DNA of 64,000 nucleotides from Ralstonia pickettii (GCF_000607165.1 NZ_JFZG01000006.1:434001-498000); one strand, 5' to 3'. Shown: positions 34,878-45,308, counted from the stretch's first letter. Translations and numbers: made by a program. Notes: generated by a model from the letters alone, not told the origin.

Positions 34878-35989
34878 GGCGAGGGCACTCCGTGTTTCCA
34901 CACGCTCCAGCGCGTGACGATCTCATTGACCAGCGGACCGCCCGCCAGATACAGGTTGTTGAGCGACGGCACAAACCCGCCCGAGTTGCTGTTGACCAGC
35001 GAGTCATACGGCGTCTGCCCCGGATACGGCCGGTCGAAGTTCGATGCAGTGCGCAGCACGGCCACACGCTGCAGGTCGAGCAGGCCTGCCTTGGAGCCAC
35101 GCGTGAGCGCCTCGAACGTGGCGTTGTCTTCCTGCTGCGTGGTGCAGTAGGTGCCCTGCCCGTCCGTCAGCAGCTTGACCCATGCCGCTTCGCGCTCGCC
35201 CAGCTTGGCGCCGTGCCAGTACGTGTTGCCCGCAGCGGTGTCGCATTGCACGACTGAAGGCGGCTGGTTGGCCGGTGCGCTCGGGTAGTTGGCGCGATAG
35301 GCGCGTGCAGTTGCGTTGTCGTCCAACACCGCGCCCTTGGAAAGCGCCAGTGCCTTCTGTAGCAGCGCCTCGTTCACGCGGAAGACTTCGGTCTTGTAAT
35401 CCAGCGGCGGCTTCTGCCCCGGGCCCTGTGTGTTGATGCCGATGAAGCCGTTGGGCCAGTTGGCGGGCACCTCGCGCGCATCGATCTCCCACGCGATGTC
35501 GCTGTCGACCAGGAAGCGCGCCCACGCAGCGCTGCCAAGCGTGCCCTGCGACGGGTCGATCCCGGCAATGCCCGCCACAAGGAAGTACGTGCGCTGCAGA
35601 TCAAACTTGCCGCTGTAGATCAGCGCCGACACCGACGACGCGGCATTCGCCTTGCCCATGCCCGTGGTGAGCTGGCAGACGTCGCTGGCGTTGCAATGCA
35701 CGTTCGGGTAATCGATGGACAGGCCCGGTACCGGCACGTCTTGCGTAAGGCCAAGCTTGTCGATCCACGGCTGCGCCTCGGGCGCGAACATGCTGATGAT
35801 CAGCACCTTGACCTTGCGCGCGTGCGACTCCGGCGCAAGTTGCGCAACCGGTTGTGTCGATGCACCGACGCCGGCCGCCAGCAAAGCGCCAACCGCGACG
35901 GCACGCGCCAATCGTTTGCCTTTGCGCCCGAGCAGCCGGTGCGGCGGCTGCGGTGGCGGGGCGTCGACCTTGTCAGATAGGACGCTCAT
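34874..35989 (-). CDS. Purine nucleoside permease family protein (first tandem copy)
   Basis: This 371-residue exported protein is a close paralog of the one just downstream. I chose ATG 35989, preceded by GAGGAGAACC. A basic, Pro-rich N-terminus leads to a signal core (ARAVAVGALLAAGVGAST). Family segments include VLIISMFAPEAQPWIDKLG, YFLVAGIAGIDPSQGTLG and TYCTTQQEDNATFEALTRG, nearly parallel to the second copy. The two genes overlap by four bases and are translationally coupled. They are separated from the TonB receptor by the Fur promoter region, and a role in nucleoside uptake or cleavage is only inferred from the family name. Confidence 0.8.
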   Translation of the reverse strand: MSVLSDKVDAPPPQPPHRLLGRKGKRLARAVAVGALLAAGVGASTQPVAQLAPESHARKVKVLIISMFAPEAQPWIDKLGLTQDVPVPGLSIDYPNVHCNASDVCQLTTGMGKANAASSVSALIYSGKFDLQRTYFLVAGIAGIDPSQGTLGSAAWARFLVDSDIAWEIDAREVPANWPNGFIGINTQGPGQKPPLDYKTEVFRVNEALLQKALALSKGAVLDDNATARAYRANYPSAPANQPPSVVQCDTAAGNTYWHGAKLGEREAAWVKLLTDGQGTYCTTQQEDNATFEALTRGSKAGLLDLQRVAVLRTASNFDRPYPGQTPYDSLVNSNSGGFVPSLNNLYLAGGPLVNEIVTRWSVWKHGVPSP

Positions 35990-36401
35990 GGTTCTCCTCG
36001 GATTTGGGGATAGGGATGGGATCAACCCGTGCTGTGGGGAACAGCACGCGCCACCGATGCAAATTGCCTGCCAAGCGGCACACAATCCCTACACAATCGG
36101 CAACGTTTTCCCGGTATAGGCCATGGCGGGGCCTGTCTCCAGCCGGGCCGCGTTCCCGAGCTTGTTCTCACGGCGCAGACAAGCCCCAACGCGGGGCGCG
36201 CCGTGCCCTGAAAGCCGCGCGGCCTGCCCCACGGCAATCCGTTGCTCAGGTTTGTGAGGCGCCGCTCAGGGTCTCCGTAAGTTGTGCGTGATGTACTGCA
36301 CACCGCCCCACCCGGACCGGATCGGGGCGTTCTGTCTGTCATCCAAGCCGATCGGCCCGCCACCTTCCGGGCCGCATCCAGCAAACCGGAAACCTCGCAC
36401 C
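35990..36401. other. Divergent region between the permease-family genes and the ArnT-like gene
   Basis: This 412-base gap should carry promoters for both divergent units. It has a direct repeat ACACAATC near 36079-36098 on the plus strand and G+C-rich sequence elsewhere. An in-frame extension of the glycosyltransferase runs from 36282, but its composition is unlike the protein and the ATG at 36402 is more likely. Confidence 0.45.
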
Positions 36402-38222
36402 ATGCAGGAACCCACACGCCCTGGACGGCGGAGCGCACACACGCCCGCCGCGACCACGCACGTGCGTGACTTCACAGCAAATCCTGCCCTGCTCGCCTCA
36501 GGTGGGGTGATCGCACCCGCGGCCCCATCAGTGCGCGCGTGGCCATGGCAAGCGTTGCGCAAATGGCTTCTCGTCGCGTTGATCGCCTGCGCCTACCTGC
36601 TGCCCGGCACCCTCGGCCACGACCCATGGAAGCAGGACGAAACCTATACGTTCGGCATCGTCCAGCACATGGTGGAAACCGGCGACGCGATCGTGCCGGT
36701 CAGCGCCGGCCAACCCTTTGTCGAGAAACCACCGCTCTATGCGTGGACGGCCAGCGCGCTGGTCTGGCTGCTGGCGGACGTGCTGCCCGCGCATGACGCC
36801 GCGCGGCTCGCGAGTGCGCTGTTTGCCGGACTGGCCCTTGCGTTCACCGCGCGGCTCGCGCGGGCGACGACAGGTGCATCTTCATGGACAGACGCGCGCG
36901 TGCTGGGCACAGTGGCGCTGTGCGCAGGCTCGCTGATCGTCGTCAAGCACGCGCACGAGATGATCACCGACGTGGCGTTGCTGGCTGGCACTGCCATCGG
37001 CTTCTGCGGGTTGTTCGAATGCGCGCTGCCGGCAACGCGTTCACGCGGCTCCGCATGGCTGCTTGGCATCGGTATGGGAATGGCGTTGCTGGCCAAGGGC
37101 GTATTCATCCCGCTGGTGTTCTGCATCACCATCGCCAGCGCGTGCGTGCTGCTTCCCGCGTGCCGCAGTCGCGCGTTCGCAAAACAACTCGGCACCGCGG
37201 CACTCGTCTTCCTTCCATTCGCCACGATCTGGCCGACGCTCCTCTACCTACGCGCGCCGGACCTCTTCCGTGTCTGGTTCTGGGACAACAACATCGGCCG
37301 CTTTCTGGGCTTTTCCGTACCCGTGCTGGGCGCGGAGAACGACGATCCGTTCTACGTCTGGCATTCATTGCTGACCATCGGGTTTCCAGCCGGCCCACTC
37401 GCGCTCGTCGCACTGGTTGGCGGCGCGTGGCGTGATTGGCGTACACCGCGTGTGGCGCTGCCACTGGCGTTCGCGGCTGTGGGGCTGCTTGCACTCCAGG
37501 TCTCGGCGACAGCCCGCCCGCTGTATCTGCTGCCGTTCATCGTGCCGCTGGCGATGCTGGGCCAGCAGGCGATCGCACGGCTGCCGACGCGCGCGCACGC
37601 CGTGTGGGATTACTTCAGCCGCGCGCTGTTCGGCAGCATCGTGCTGCTTGCGTGGCTGCTATGGGCCGTCATGACGGAAAGCGCATCGCGTGCAGGCCTG
37701 CTCTGGCTCGACCGCTGGTTACCGGTCGCCTGGATCTTGCCGATTCACCCCACGCTGGTGGCCGCAGCACTCGCCCTGACAGGGGGATGGATCTGGCTGC
37801 TGCCACGGCTGAAGCAAGCCGGCGCATGGCGCGGTGCACTGTCGTGGGCAGCCGGCGCCCTGGTCGGCTGGGGGTTGATCGGTACCCTCCTGCTGCCCTG
37901 GTTGGACGAGGCCAAGAGCTATCGCTCCGTGTTCGACAGTCTCAGTGCCAAGCTGGCGCCTGCATGGCGCGCCAATGATTGCATGGCGAGCCTGCATCTG
38001 GGCGAATCGGAAGCGCCCATGCTGCGCTACTTCACCGGCATCCTCCACCAGCCCGTTGCGCAATCCACCGCGCACAATTGCCGATGGCTGATCGTCCAGG
38101 ACAGCCATTCGCACGCGCGAACGCCCGGAGATGAGTGGACCTTGTTCTGGTCGGGCGCGCGCCATGGCGATCGGAACGAACGGCTGCGCGTTTTCCGGCT
38201 GGAAACTACGCCGCCTCGCTGA
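36402..38222 (+). CDS. ArnT-like membrane glycosyltransferase (family GT83/PMT)
   Basis: This 606-residue integral membrane protein resembles ArnT, which transfers aminoarabinose from undecaprenyl phosphate to lipid A. The first loop motif GTLGHDPWKQDETYTFGIVQHMVETGDAIVPV is typical: the DPWKQDE acidic residues are the predicted catalytic site. About 12 transmembrane segments follow, then a C-terminal periplasmic domain. No arnBCADEF genes are present in this window, so the sugar donor and acceptor may differ. I chose ATG 36402. Confidence 0.82.
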   Translation: MQEPTRPGRRSAHTPAATTHVRDFTANPALLASGGVIAPAAPSVRAWPWQALRKWLLVALIACAYLLPGTLGHDPWKQDETYTFGIVQHMVETGDAIVPVSAGQPFVEKPPLYAWTASALVWLLADVLPAHDAARLASALFAGLALAFTARLARATTGASSWTDARVLGTVALCAGSLIVVKHAHEMITDVALLAGTAIGFCGLFECALPATRSRGSAWLLGIGMGMALLAKGVFIPLVFCITIASACVLLPACRSRAFAKQLGTAALVFLPFATIWPTLLYLRAPDLFRVWFWDNNIGRFLGFSVPVLGAENDDPFYVWHSLLTIGFPAGPLALVALVGGAWRDWRTPRVALPLAFAAVGLLALQVSATARPLYLLPFIVPLAMLGQQAIARLPTRAHAVWDYFSRALFGSIVLLAWLLWAVMTESASRAGLLWLDRWLPVAWILPIHPTLVAAALALTGGWIWLLPRLKQAGAWRGALSWAAGALVGWGLIGTLLLPWLDEAKSYRSVFDSLSAKLAPAWRANDCMASLHLGESEAPMLRYFTGILHQPVAQSTAHNCRWLIVQDSHSHARTPGDEWTLFWSGARHGDRNERLRVFRLETTPPR

Positions 38223-38230
38223 TCGCCCCA

Positions 38231-38273
38231 AAACAAAACGGCGCGCGCCCCGTTGCCGGGAACGCGCGCCGTT
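38231..38273 (-). terminator. Terminator of alaS
   Basis: An 11-bp stem (AACGGCGCGCG with CGCGCGCCGTT) encloses a smaller CCC/GGG stem. On the minus strand it is followed by TTGTTTTGG, about 28 bases after the alaS stop. It may also end the convergent ArnT-like transcript. Confidence 0.8.
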
Positions 38274-38300
38274 CAGCGCATCCGATGCGAAGGCGTTACA

Positions 38301-40955
38301 TCAGACCTTCTGCTGCACCCACGCTGCCACACCGGCCAGCGCCTGCGGCAGGTTGTCCGGCTCCGTGCCGCCGGCCTGCGCCATGTCCGGACGGCCGCCG
38401 CCCTTGCCGCCGACCTGCTGGGCGACAAAGTTGACCAGTTCGCCAGCCTTGACCTTGCCCGTGGCGTCAGCCGTCACGCCGGCGATCAGCGCGACCTTGC
38501 CGTCAGTCACGCTGCCCAGCACGATGGCCGCGGTCTGCAGCTTGTCCTTGAGCTTGTCCATGGTCTCGCGCAGCGTCTTGGCATCGGCGCCATCCAGCTT
38601 TGCGGCCAGCACCTTGATGCCGGCAACGTCCACCGCCTGGCTCACCAGTTCGTCGCCCTGGCTTGCGGCCAGCTTCGACTTCAGGCGCTCCAGCTCCTTC
38701 TCCAGCGTCTTGACCTGATCCTGCACCTGGCCGATACGCTGCGTCAGTTCCGACGGCTGCGCACGCAGTGCGGCGGCCGCTTCGTTGATGCGCGTATCGA
38801 GCGTCTGCAGGTAATGCAGCACGTTGTCGCCGGTGATCGCTTCCACGCGGCGGATGCCGGCTGCCACGCCCGATTCGCTCACGATCTTGAACAGGCCGAT
38901 GTCGCCCGTGCGCGCCACGTGCGTGCCGCCACACAGTTCCCTCGACGAACCAATCGACAGCACGCGCACTTCATCGCCGTACTTCTCGCCAAACAGGGCC
39001 ATCGCGCCATTCTTGACCGCATCGTCAAAGCCCATGAGCTGGGCGCTCGTCGCAGCGTTGGCGAAGATTTCTGCGTTCACGCGGGCTTCCACTTCGCGAA
39101 TCTGCAGCGGCGTCATCGGCGCGTTGTGCGAGAAGTCGAAGCGTGTCTTTTCCGCATCGACCAGCGAGCCCTTCTGCTGCACGTGGCTGCCCAGCACTTC
39201 ACGCAGGGCTTTGTGCATCAGGTGGGTGGCCGAGTGGTTGCGCATGGTGCGCGCACGGCGCACGGCGTCCACTTCCGCCGCCACGGCATCGCCAACCTTC
39301 AGCACGCCGGTGCGCAGCTCGCCGTGGTGGCCGAACACTTCCGGCTGCACCTTGAGCGTGTCGGCCACGTCAAACCAGACGGTCGCGGCCTTGAGCGTGC
39401 CCTGGTCGCCAACCTGGCCGCCCGATTCCGCATAGAACGGGGTGTGGTCCAGCACCACCACGCCGGTCTGGCCCGGGTGCATTTCCTGCACCGACGCACC
39501 GTCCACAAACAGCGCCGTCACACGCGCGGTTTCGCGCACGAGCTGGTCGTAGCCGTGGAAGGTGGTCTTGTCGCCGGTGTAGTCGAGCGTGCCGGCGACC
39601 ATCTTGAACTTGCCGGCCGCGCGTGCCTGCTCGCGCTGGCGGTTCATGGCGGCGTCAAAGGCGGCTTCGTCGACGATCACGTCGTTCTCGCGGCAGACGT
39701 CTTGCGTCAGGTCCAGCGGGAAACCGAAGGTGTCGTGCAGCTTGAAGGCGAGTTCGCCGTCGAGCATCCGCTCTTTCCCATCCTGGCCCGACGTCTTCAG
39801 CTCACCCAGCGCAGCGTCGAGGATCGACATGCCGTGCTCGATGGTCTCGAAGAAGCGGGCTTCTTCCGTGCGTAGCACCTCGACCACGCGGTCGCGCGCC
39901 TCGCGCAGTTCCGGATAGGCTTCGCCCATCTGCGCCACAAGATCGTCCACGAGCTTGTGGAAGAACGCAGCGCGGCAGCCCAGCTTGTAGCCGTGGCGGA
40001 TGGCGCGGCGGATGATCCGGCGCAGCACGTAACCGCGGCCTTCATTGCCCGGGATCACGCCGTCGACGATCAGGAACGAGCACGCGCGAATGTGGTCGGC
40101 AATCACGCGCAGCGAGTTGTTGGCCAGATCCTTGGTGTTGGTCTCGCGCGCAGCCGCTGCGATGAGCGCCTGGAACAGGTCGATCTCGTAGTTGCTGTGC
40201 ACGTGCTGCAGGATTGCAGCCAGACGCTCCATGCCCATGCCGGTGTCGACGCACGGTGCGGGCAGCGGGGTCAGCGTGTATTCGCCGGTCGCCGGATCGA
40301 GCTGGCGATCGAACTGCATGAACACGTTGTTCCAGATTTCGATGTAGCGGTCGCCGTCGGCTTCCGGGCTTCCCGGGGGGCCGCCCCATACGTCCGGGCC
40401 ATGGTCGTAGAAGATTTCCGAGCAGGGGCCGCACGGGCCGGTTTCGGCCATCTGCCAGAAGTTGTCGGAGGCGTACGGTGCGCCCTTGTTGTCGCCGATG
40501 CGCACGACGCGCTCCGGCGGCAGGCCGATCACCTTGGTCCAGATGTCGTAGGCCTCATCGTCGGTCTGGTAGACGGTGGCCCACAGCTTGTCGGCCGGCA
40601 GCTTGTATTCCTGGGTCAGCAACTCCCACGCCCACACGAGTGCATCGCGCTTGAAGTAGTCGCCGAACGACCAGTTGCCCAGCATTTCGAAGAACGTATG
40701 GTGACGCGCCGTATAGCCGACGTTTTCCAGGTCGTTGTGCTTGCCGCCGGCGCGCAGGCAGCGCTGCACGGAAGCCGCACGCACGTACGGGCGCTTGTCG
40801 GTACCAAGGAAGACGTCTTTGAACTGCACCATGCCGGAGTTGGTGAACAGCAACGTCGGGTCGTTGCCCGGCACCAGCGGCGAGGAGCGCACCACGGTGT
40901 GGCCCTTGCCCTCAAAGAAGGTCAGGAATTTTTGGCGGATATCGGAGGCTTTCAT
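38301..40955 (-). CDS. alaS: Alanyl-tRNA synthetase
   Basis: AlaRS charges tRNA-Ala and edits Ser and Gly. The product from ATG 40955 is 884 residues, normal for the family. It starts [19 protein letters not shown], with the class II catalytic core ([21 protein letters not shown] and [18 protein letters not shown]). The editing domain has the zinc-binding [11 protein letters not shown] and CGGTH motifs. The C-terminal C-Ala domain ends [21 protein letters not shown]. An ATG at 40979 has a better GAGG ribosome site and would add eight residues; the start is uncertain by that amount. Confidence 0.97.
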   Translation of the reverse strand: MKASDIRQKFLTFFEGKGHTVVRSSPLVPGNDPTLLFTNSGMVQFKDVFLGTDKRPYVRAASVQRCLRAGGKHNDLENVGYTARHHTFFEMLGNWSFGDYFKRDALVWAWELLTQEYKLPADKLWATVYQTDDEAYDIWTKVIGLPPERVVRIGDNKGAPYASDNFWQMAETGPCGPCSEIFYDHGPDVWGGPPGSPEADGDRYIEIWNNVFMQFDRQLDPATGEYTLTPLPAPCVDTGMGMERLAAILQHVHSNYEIDLFQALIAAAARETNTKDLANNSLRVIADHIRACSFLIVDGVIPGNEGRGYVLRRIIRRAIRHGYKLGCRAAFFHKLVDDLVAQMGEAYPELREARDRVVEVLRTEEARFFETIEHGMSILDAALGELKTSGQDGKERMLDGELAFKLHDTFGFPLDLTQDVCRENDVIVDEAAFDAAMNRQREQARAAGKFKMVAGTLDYTGDKTTFHGYDQLVRETARVTALFVDGASVQEMHPGQTGVVVLDHTPFYAESGGQVGDQGTLKAATVWFDVADTLKVQPEVFGHHGELRTGVLKVGDAVAAEVDAVRRARTMRNHSATHLMHKALREVLGSHVQQKGSLVDAEKTRFDFSHNAPMTPLQIREVEARVNAEIFANAATSAQLMGFDDAVKNGAMALFGEKYGDEVRVLSIGSSRELCGGTHVARTGDIGLFKIVSESGVAAGIRRVEAITGDNVLHYLQTLDTRINEAAAALRAQPSELTQRIGQVQDQVKTLEKELERLKSKLAASQGDELVSQAVDVAGIKVLAAKLDGADAKTLRETMDKLKDKLQTAAIVLGSVTDGKVALIAGVTADATGKVKAGELVNFVAQQVGGKGGGRPDMAQAGGTEPDNLPQALAGVAAWVQQKV

Positions 40956-41030
40956 GTCGCGGGGTGCCGGAGTCAGCATTGCGCCTCGGAGCATCCGCTC
41001 CTGAGCGCCTTGGATTAGTGCAAACCGTTG

Positions 41031-41036
41031 ATTATA
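41031..41036 (-). promoter_or_regulatory. Candidate -10 of alaS
   Basis: The minus strand reads TATAAT at 41036-41031, about 75 bases upstream of the alaS start. No good -35 lies 17 bases further, so the call rests on the perfect -10 hexamer alone. Confidence 0.35.
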
Positions 41037-41161
41037 CGGGGTTCGCACCCCGGTCGCGTCCATTCTGCGCCGCATTTTCCCCGGTTGGTCGCATGGGGCT
41101 GCGGCCCTGCCGGGGCGTGGTGTAGAGTGCACCCGTTCCAATCGTGTCGATTCGTCAATCC

Positions 41162-42382
41162 ATGGGCGCTCTGAGCCATCTCCGTGTTCTCGACCTGACC
41201 CGCGTGCTTGCCGGCCCCTGGTGCGCGCAGAATCTTGCCGATTTCGGCGCCGACGTCATCAAGGTCGAACGCCCCGGCGCCGGCGACGACACGCGCACAT
41301 GGGGCCCGCCGTGGCTCAAGGACGAAGCGGGCAACAACACCGCCGAAGCCGCTTATTACCTCGCGGCCAATCGAAACAAGCGCTCGATCACCGTCGATAT
41401 CAGCACGCCCGAGGGCCAGGACATCGTCCGCAAGCTCGCGGCACATGCAGACGTGGTGCTCGAAAACTACAAGGTCGGCCAACTCAAGAAATACGGGCTC
41501 GACTACGCATCGCTCAAGGCGGTAAAGCCGGACCTCGTCTACTGCTCCATCACGGGCTTCGGCCAGACCGGCCCTTACGCCGCGCGCGCCGGCTACGACT
41601 TCATCGTGCAAGGCATGGGCGGCTTCATGAGCCTGACCGGCGAGCGCGACGACCTGCCCGGCGGCGGCCCGCAGAAGGCCGGCGTGGCCATTTCGGATTT
41701 GATGACCGGCATGTACGCCACCGTGGCCGTGCTGGCCGCCCTTGCCCATCGTGACCGCACCGGCGAGGGCCAGTACATCGACATGGCGTTGCTCGACGTG
41801 CAGGTCGCGATGCTGGCGAACATGAACACGAACTATCTGGCCAGCGGTCAGGCACCCAAGCGCTGGGGCAACGCGCACCCGAACATCGTGCCGTATCAGA
41901 CGTTCCAGGCCGCCAATGGCTGGATCATCGTGGCAGTCGGCAATGACGGCCAGTTTCGCCGCTTTGTCGAAGCCGGCGGCATGCCCGAACTGGCCGACGA
42001 CCCGCGCTTTGCCACCAACCCGCAGCGCGTAGCCAACCGCGACGTGCTGGTGCCGATCCTGGCCGAGATGGTCAAACGCTTCGGCAAAGGCGAATGGATC
42101 GACAAGCTCGAAGCCGCCGGCGTACCGTGCGGCCCGATCAACTCGCTCGACGAGGTGTTCGACAACGAGCAGGTGCAGGCGCGCGGACTGCGCGTCGACC
42201 TGCCTCACCCGAGCGCCGGTAACGTCAAGCTGGTCGGCAGCCCGGTCAAGATGAGTGCCACGCCACCCAAGGCCGCTAGCCACCCGCCGCTGCTGGGCGA
42301 ACACACCGAAACCGTGCTGCGCGACGTGCTCGACTTCTCACCCGAGCAGGTCGAAGCACTGCGCGCGCAAGGCGTCATCTAA
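41162..42382 (+). CDS. CaiB/BaiF family CoA-transferase
   Basis: This 406-residue family III CoA-transferase moves CoA between carboxylic acids, for example carnitine, formate or succinate derivatives. Family segments are [37 protein letters not shown] at the N-terminus, the [10 protein letters not shown] segment carrying the likely catalytic Asp, and [20 protein letters not shown] chose ATG 41162; a GTG at 41144 is also in frame. Its substrate is unknown. It is followed by a DUF2214 gene 32 bases downstream. Confidence 0.88.
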   Translation: MGALSHLRVLDLTRVLAGPWCAQNLADFGADVIKVERPGAGDDTRTWGPPWLKDEAGNNTAEAAYYLAANRNKRSITVDISTPEGQDIVRKLAAHADVVLENYKVGQLKKYGLDYASLKAVKPDLVYCSITGFGQTGPYAARAGYDFIVQGMGGFMSLTGERDDLPGGGPQKAGVAISDLMTGMYATVAVLAALAHRDRTGEGQYIDMALLDVQVAMLANMNTNYLASGQAPKRWGNAHPNIVPYQTFQAANGWIIVAVGNDGQFRRFVEAGGMPELADDPRFATNPQRVANRDVLVPILAEMVKRFGKGEWIDKLEAAGVPCGPINSLDEVFDNEQVQARGLRVDLPHPSAGNVKLVGSPVKMSATPPKAASHPPLLGEHTETVLRDVLDFSPEQVEALRAQGVI

Positions 42383-42414
42383 TCGCAACTTCTTCCACCC
42401 AAGACGAGGTCCTC

Positions 42415-42867
42415 ATGTGGCTTGATGCGTTGCTGGCTTACCTGCATTACATCTCGATCTTCACGCTGATCGTCTTTCTCACCGCCGAGGCCGTGGTGCT
42501 GCGCCCGGACATGACGCCCGAGACGCGCAAGCGCCTGGCGCGTTATGACGCCGTGTTCGGCTTCGCCGCGCTCGCGGTGCTGATAACAGGGTTGCTGCGC
42601 GTGGTCTACGGCGCCAAAGGCTACGCGTTCTACGTTCACAACCCGGTATTCCACGTCAAGGTTGGCCTGTTCGTCCTGATCGGGCTGATGTCGATCATTC
42701 CGACCATCAACATCCTGCGCTGGAAGAAGCAAGGCAAGACCTTGCCCGACTTCGTGCCCACGCCCGCGGAAATTGCGAAAACGCGGCGTTGGGTCATGAT
42801 CGAGTCGCACCTGATCATCTTCATTCCGCTGGCGGCTGTGTTGATGGCGCGTGGTATCGGCATGTAA
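42415..42867 (+). CDS. DUF2214 family membrane protein
   Basis: This 150-residue membrane protein of the DUF2214 family has four hydrophobic segments. It begins MWLDALLAYLHYISIFTLIVFLTAEAVVLRPD, the family opening, and has His and Arg residues at helix ends that recall haem-binding copper/cytochrome subunits, but no function is established. It probably shares a transcript with the CoA-transferase gene. An imperfect nested hairpin lies 50 bases downstream (42915-42950). Confidence 0.85.
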   Translation: MWLDALLAYLHYISIFTLIVFLTAEAVVLRPDMTPETRKRLARYDAVFGFAALAVLITGLLRVVYGAKGYAFYVHNPVFHVKVGLFVLIGLMSIIPTINILRWKKQGKTLPDFVPTPAEIAKTRRWVMIESHLIIFIPLAAVLMARGIGM

Positions 42868-43100
42868 ATGCACAGGGCCGCGCAACCGCATTGCTCGGCC
42901 CCAAGTTTTCCCCCAGGCAACGCTAGGGACAAACCCTGAACCGTTTGCCTAGGCGCCGCGCGAGGCCATGAGAACGCCCGCCTTCCCCTCCGCAAGGTGC
43001 TTGAAAGCCGGTCTGCTTAGCGTGCAAACTTGGCCGCCTTACAAGGCATAAGTTGGCCTGCCATACCCGGCGCTGCACGCCACCCCCGAGGAGACCAGAC

Positions 43101-43586
43101 TTGCAGAACGATCCACAAGGTCGTCCGGTGATCCGCAGTCACCAGGACTTTGCATCCGGCGTCATGTTCATCGTCGCCGGTGCGGCGTTTGCCATTCTGG
43201 CGCGCAGCTACCGCATGGGTACGGCCAGCAGCATGGGCCCGGGCTATTTCCCGTTCTGGCTGGGCGTTGTGCTCGTCCTGCTGGGCGTGGTGGTGGTCGT
43301 GCAATCCCTCTCGCGCAAGGGCGTGGTCGATCGCATTCCGCGCTGGGACGTCAAAACGCTGCTGTGGGTTCTCGGCTCCGTGGTGCTGTTCGGGCTGCTG
43401 CTGCAACCGCTTGGGCTGGTGCTCTCGATTGTGGTGCTCGTGCTGGTCTCCAGCATGGCTAGCCACGAGTTCACGCTCAAGGGCGCCGCCGGCACCGCCA
43501 TCGTGATGGTGGTGATGAGCCTCGCGGCCTTCGTCTACGGGCTCAAGCTGCAGTTTCCGGTGTGGCCTGCCTTCATCGGCAATTGA
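43101..43586 (+). CDS. Tripartite tricarboxylate transporter, TctB subunit
   Basis: This 161-residue small subunit of a TTT transporter has four hydrophobic segments. The family motif is SYRMGTASSMGPGYFPFWLGVVLVLLG. I chose the TTG at 43101 because GAGGAG lies just upstream; an upstream TTG at 43053 is weaker. TctB pairs with TctA encoded 19 bases downstream. No periplasmic TctC gene is present in the window, though many betaproteobacteria encode TctC (Bug) proteins elsewhere. Confidence 0.88.
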   Translation: MQNDPQGRPVIRSHQDFASGVMFIVAGAAFAILARSYRMGTASSMGPGYFPFWLGVVLVLLGVVVVVQSLSRKGVVDRIPRWDVKTLLWVLGSVVLFGLLLQPLGLVLSIVVLVLVSSMASHEFTLKGAAGTAIVMVVMSLAAFVYGLKLQFPVWPAFIGN

Positions 43587-43605
43587 GCGGGACGCGGACG
43601 ACACC

Positions 43606-45108
43606 ATGGACCTCTTTGCCAATCTCGCGCTCGGCTTCTCCACCGCGCTCTCCATACAGAACCTGATCTACGCGTTCATTGGCTGCGTGCTCGGTACGCT
43701 GATCGGCGTGCTGCCGGGCCTTGGCCCCATCGCCACGATTGCGATGCTGCTGCCCGCCACATACGCGCTGCCTCCGGTGGCCGCGCTGATCATGCTGGCC
43801 GGCATTTACTACGGTGCGCAGTACGGCGGCTCCACCACAGCCATCCTCGTCAACCTGCCGGGCGAATCTTCGTCTGTCGTCACGACCATCGACGGCTACC
43901 AGATGGCACGACGGGGGCGCGCAGGCGTGGCGCTGGCCACGGCGGGCCTCGGCTCGTTCTTCGCAGGCTGCGTGGCAACGCTGGTACTGGCAGCGTTTGC
44001 CACGCCGCTGTCGGAATTCGCGTTCAACTTTGGGCCGGCGGAGTATTTCTCGCTGATGGTGCTGGGCCTGATCGGGGCGGTGGTGCTGGCCTCGGGCTCG
44101 CTCATCAAGGCGATCGCGATGATCGTGCTGGGCCTGTCGCTCGGTCTGGTCGGCACCGATGTGAACTCGGGCACCGCGCGTTATTCGTTTGACGTGCCGG
44201 AGTTGGCCGACGGGCTGAACTTCGTGTCGGTGGCGATGGGCGTGTTCGGCTTTGCCGAGATCATCGCCAACCTCGAGCAGAAGGAGCACCGCGAAACCTT
44301 TGTCGAGCACGTGCGCAACCTCTGGCCCAGCCGCGAAGACTTCAAGCGCATGATCCCGGCCGTGCTGCGTGGCACGGCGCTCGGCTCGCTGCTGGGCATC
44401 CTGCCCGGCGGTGGCGCGACGCTGGCGTCGTTTGCGTCGTACTCGCTGGAGAAGAAGACGTCGAAGTATTCACACGAGTTCGGCAAGGGCGCCATCGAGG
44501 GTGTGGCCGGTCCGGAATCGGCCAACAACGCTGCCGCGCAGACATCCTTCATTCCGTTGCTCACGCTGGGCATTCCTCCCAATGCGGTGATGGCGCTGAT
44601 GGTGGGCGCGATGACGATCCACAACATCCAGCCCGGCCCCCAGGTGATGACCAGCAACCCCGCGCTGTTCTGGGGCCTGATCGCCTCGATGTGGATCGGC
44701 AACCTGATGCTCATCGTGCTGAACCTGCCGATGATCGGCGTGTGGGTGCGTCTGTTGAAGGTGCCCTATCGCTTCCTGTATCCGGCCATCCTGGTGTTCT
44801 GCTGCATCGGCGTGTATTCGGTCTCGAATACGACGTTCGATATCTTCCAGACGGCGCTCTTCGGATTGATCGGCTACATGTTCGTGAAGCTGCGCTGCGA
44901 ACCGGCGCCAATGCTGCTCGGCTTCGTGCTCGGGCCGATGATGGAAGAGAACTTTCGCCGTGCGCTGCTGCTCTCGCGCGGGGATTTCTCTACCTTCGTC
45001 ACGCGGCCGCTGTCGCTGGGGCTGCTGATTGCGGCGAGCATCCTGGTCTTGCTGGTGGCGCTGCCGGCCATCAACAGAAAACGCGAGGAAGCGTTTCAAG
45101 AAGAATAA
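43606..45108 (+). CDS. Tripartite tricarboxylate transporter, TctA subunit
   Basis: This 500-residue large membrane subunit has 11-12 hydrophobic segments. The family motifs GVLPGLGPIATIAMLLPATY, YYGAQYGGSTTAILVNLPGESSSVVT and GILPGGGATLASFASYSLEKK are all visible. It forms the transport channel of a sodium- or proton-coupled system for citrate or other carboxylates. A strong terminator lies 41 bases after the stop. Confidence 0.95.
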   Translation: MDLFANLALGFSTALSIQNLIYAFIGCVLGTLIGVLPGLGPIATIAMLLPATYALPPVAALIMLAGIYYGAQYGGSTTAILVNLPGESSSVVTTIDGYQMARRGRAGVALATAGLGSFFAGCVATLVLAAFATPLSEFAFNFGPAEYFSLMVLGLIGAVVLASGSLIKAIAMIVLGLSLGLVGTDVNSGTARYSFDVPELADGLNFVSVAMGVFGFAEIIANLEQKEHRETFVEHVRNLWPSREDFKRMIPAVLRGTALGSLLGILPGGGATLASFASYSLEKKTSKYSHEFGKGAIEGVAGPESANNAAAQTSFIPLLTLGIPPNAVMALMVGAMTIHNIQPGPQVMTSNPALFWGLIASMWIGNLMLIVLNLPMIGVWVRLLKVPYRFLYPAILVFCCIGVYSVSNTTFDIFQTALFGLIGYMFVKLRCEPAPMLLGFVLGPMMEENFRRALLLSRGDFSTFVTRPLSLGLLIAASILVLLVALPAINRKREEAFQEE

Positions 45109-45148
45109 GAACGGCGAGAACGGCGACGTTGCTGCATCGCACCCTACG

Positions 45149-45177
45149 AAACCGGAGGCCCGCCCTCCGGTTTTTGT
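45149..45177 (+). terminator. Terminator of the tctBA operon
   Basis: A 10-bp stem (AAACCGGAGG with CCTCCGGTTT) has a five-base CCCGC loop and is followed by further T residues. Confidence 0.9.
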
Positions 45178-45222
45178 TTGCGCACGCGGCAACGCAGCAT
45201 TAGAGCCAAACCTCCACTCCAG

Positions 45223-45251
45223 TTGACGTTGGACGCGGCGCTTCGGATAAC
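45223..45251 (+). promoter_or_regulatory. Promoter of the lipase operon
   Basis: A -35 TTGACG (45223-45228) and a -10 GATAAC (45246-45251) are separated by exactly 17 bases. The -10 ends 57 bases before the lipase start. This is one of the best sigma-70-type promoters in the window. Confidence 0.65.
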
Positions 45252-45308
45252 GGAGGGCGATCGGCCCGTAGAGGTCGACCACCAATCCAATGTCCAGGAG
45301 ACAACCGA

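Noticed and set aside
38253-41018. Two long plus-strand frames opposite alaS
   Set aside because: They are antisense to a clear alanyl-tRNA synthetase and lack ribosome binding sites.
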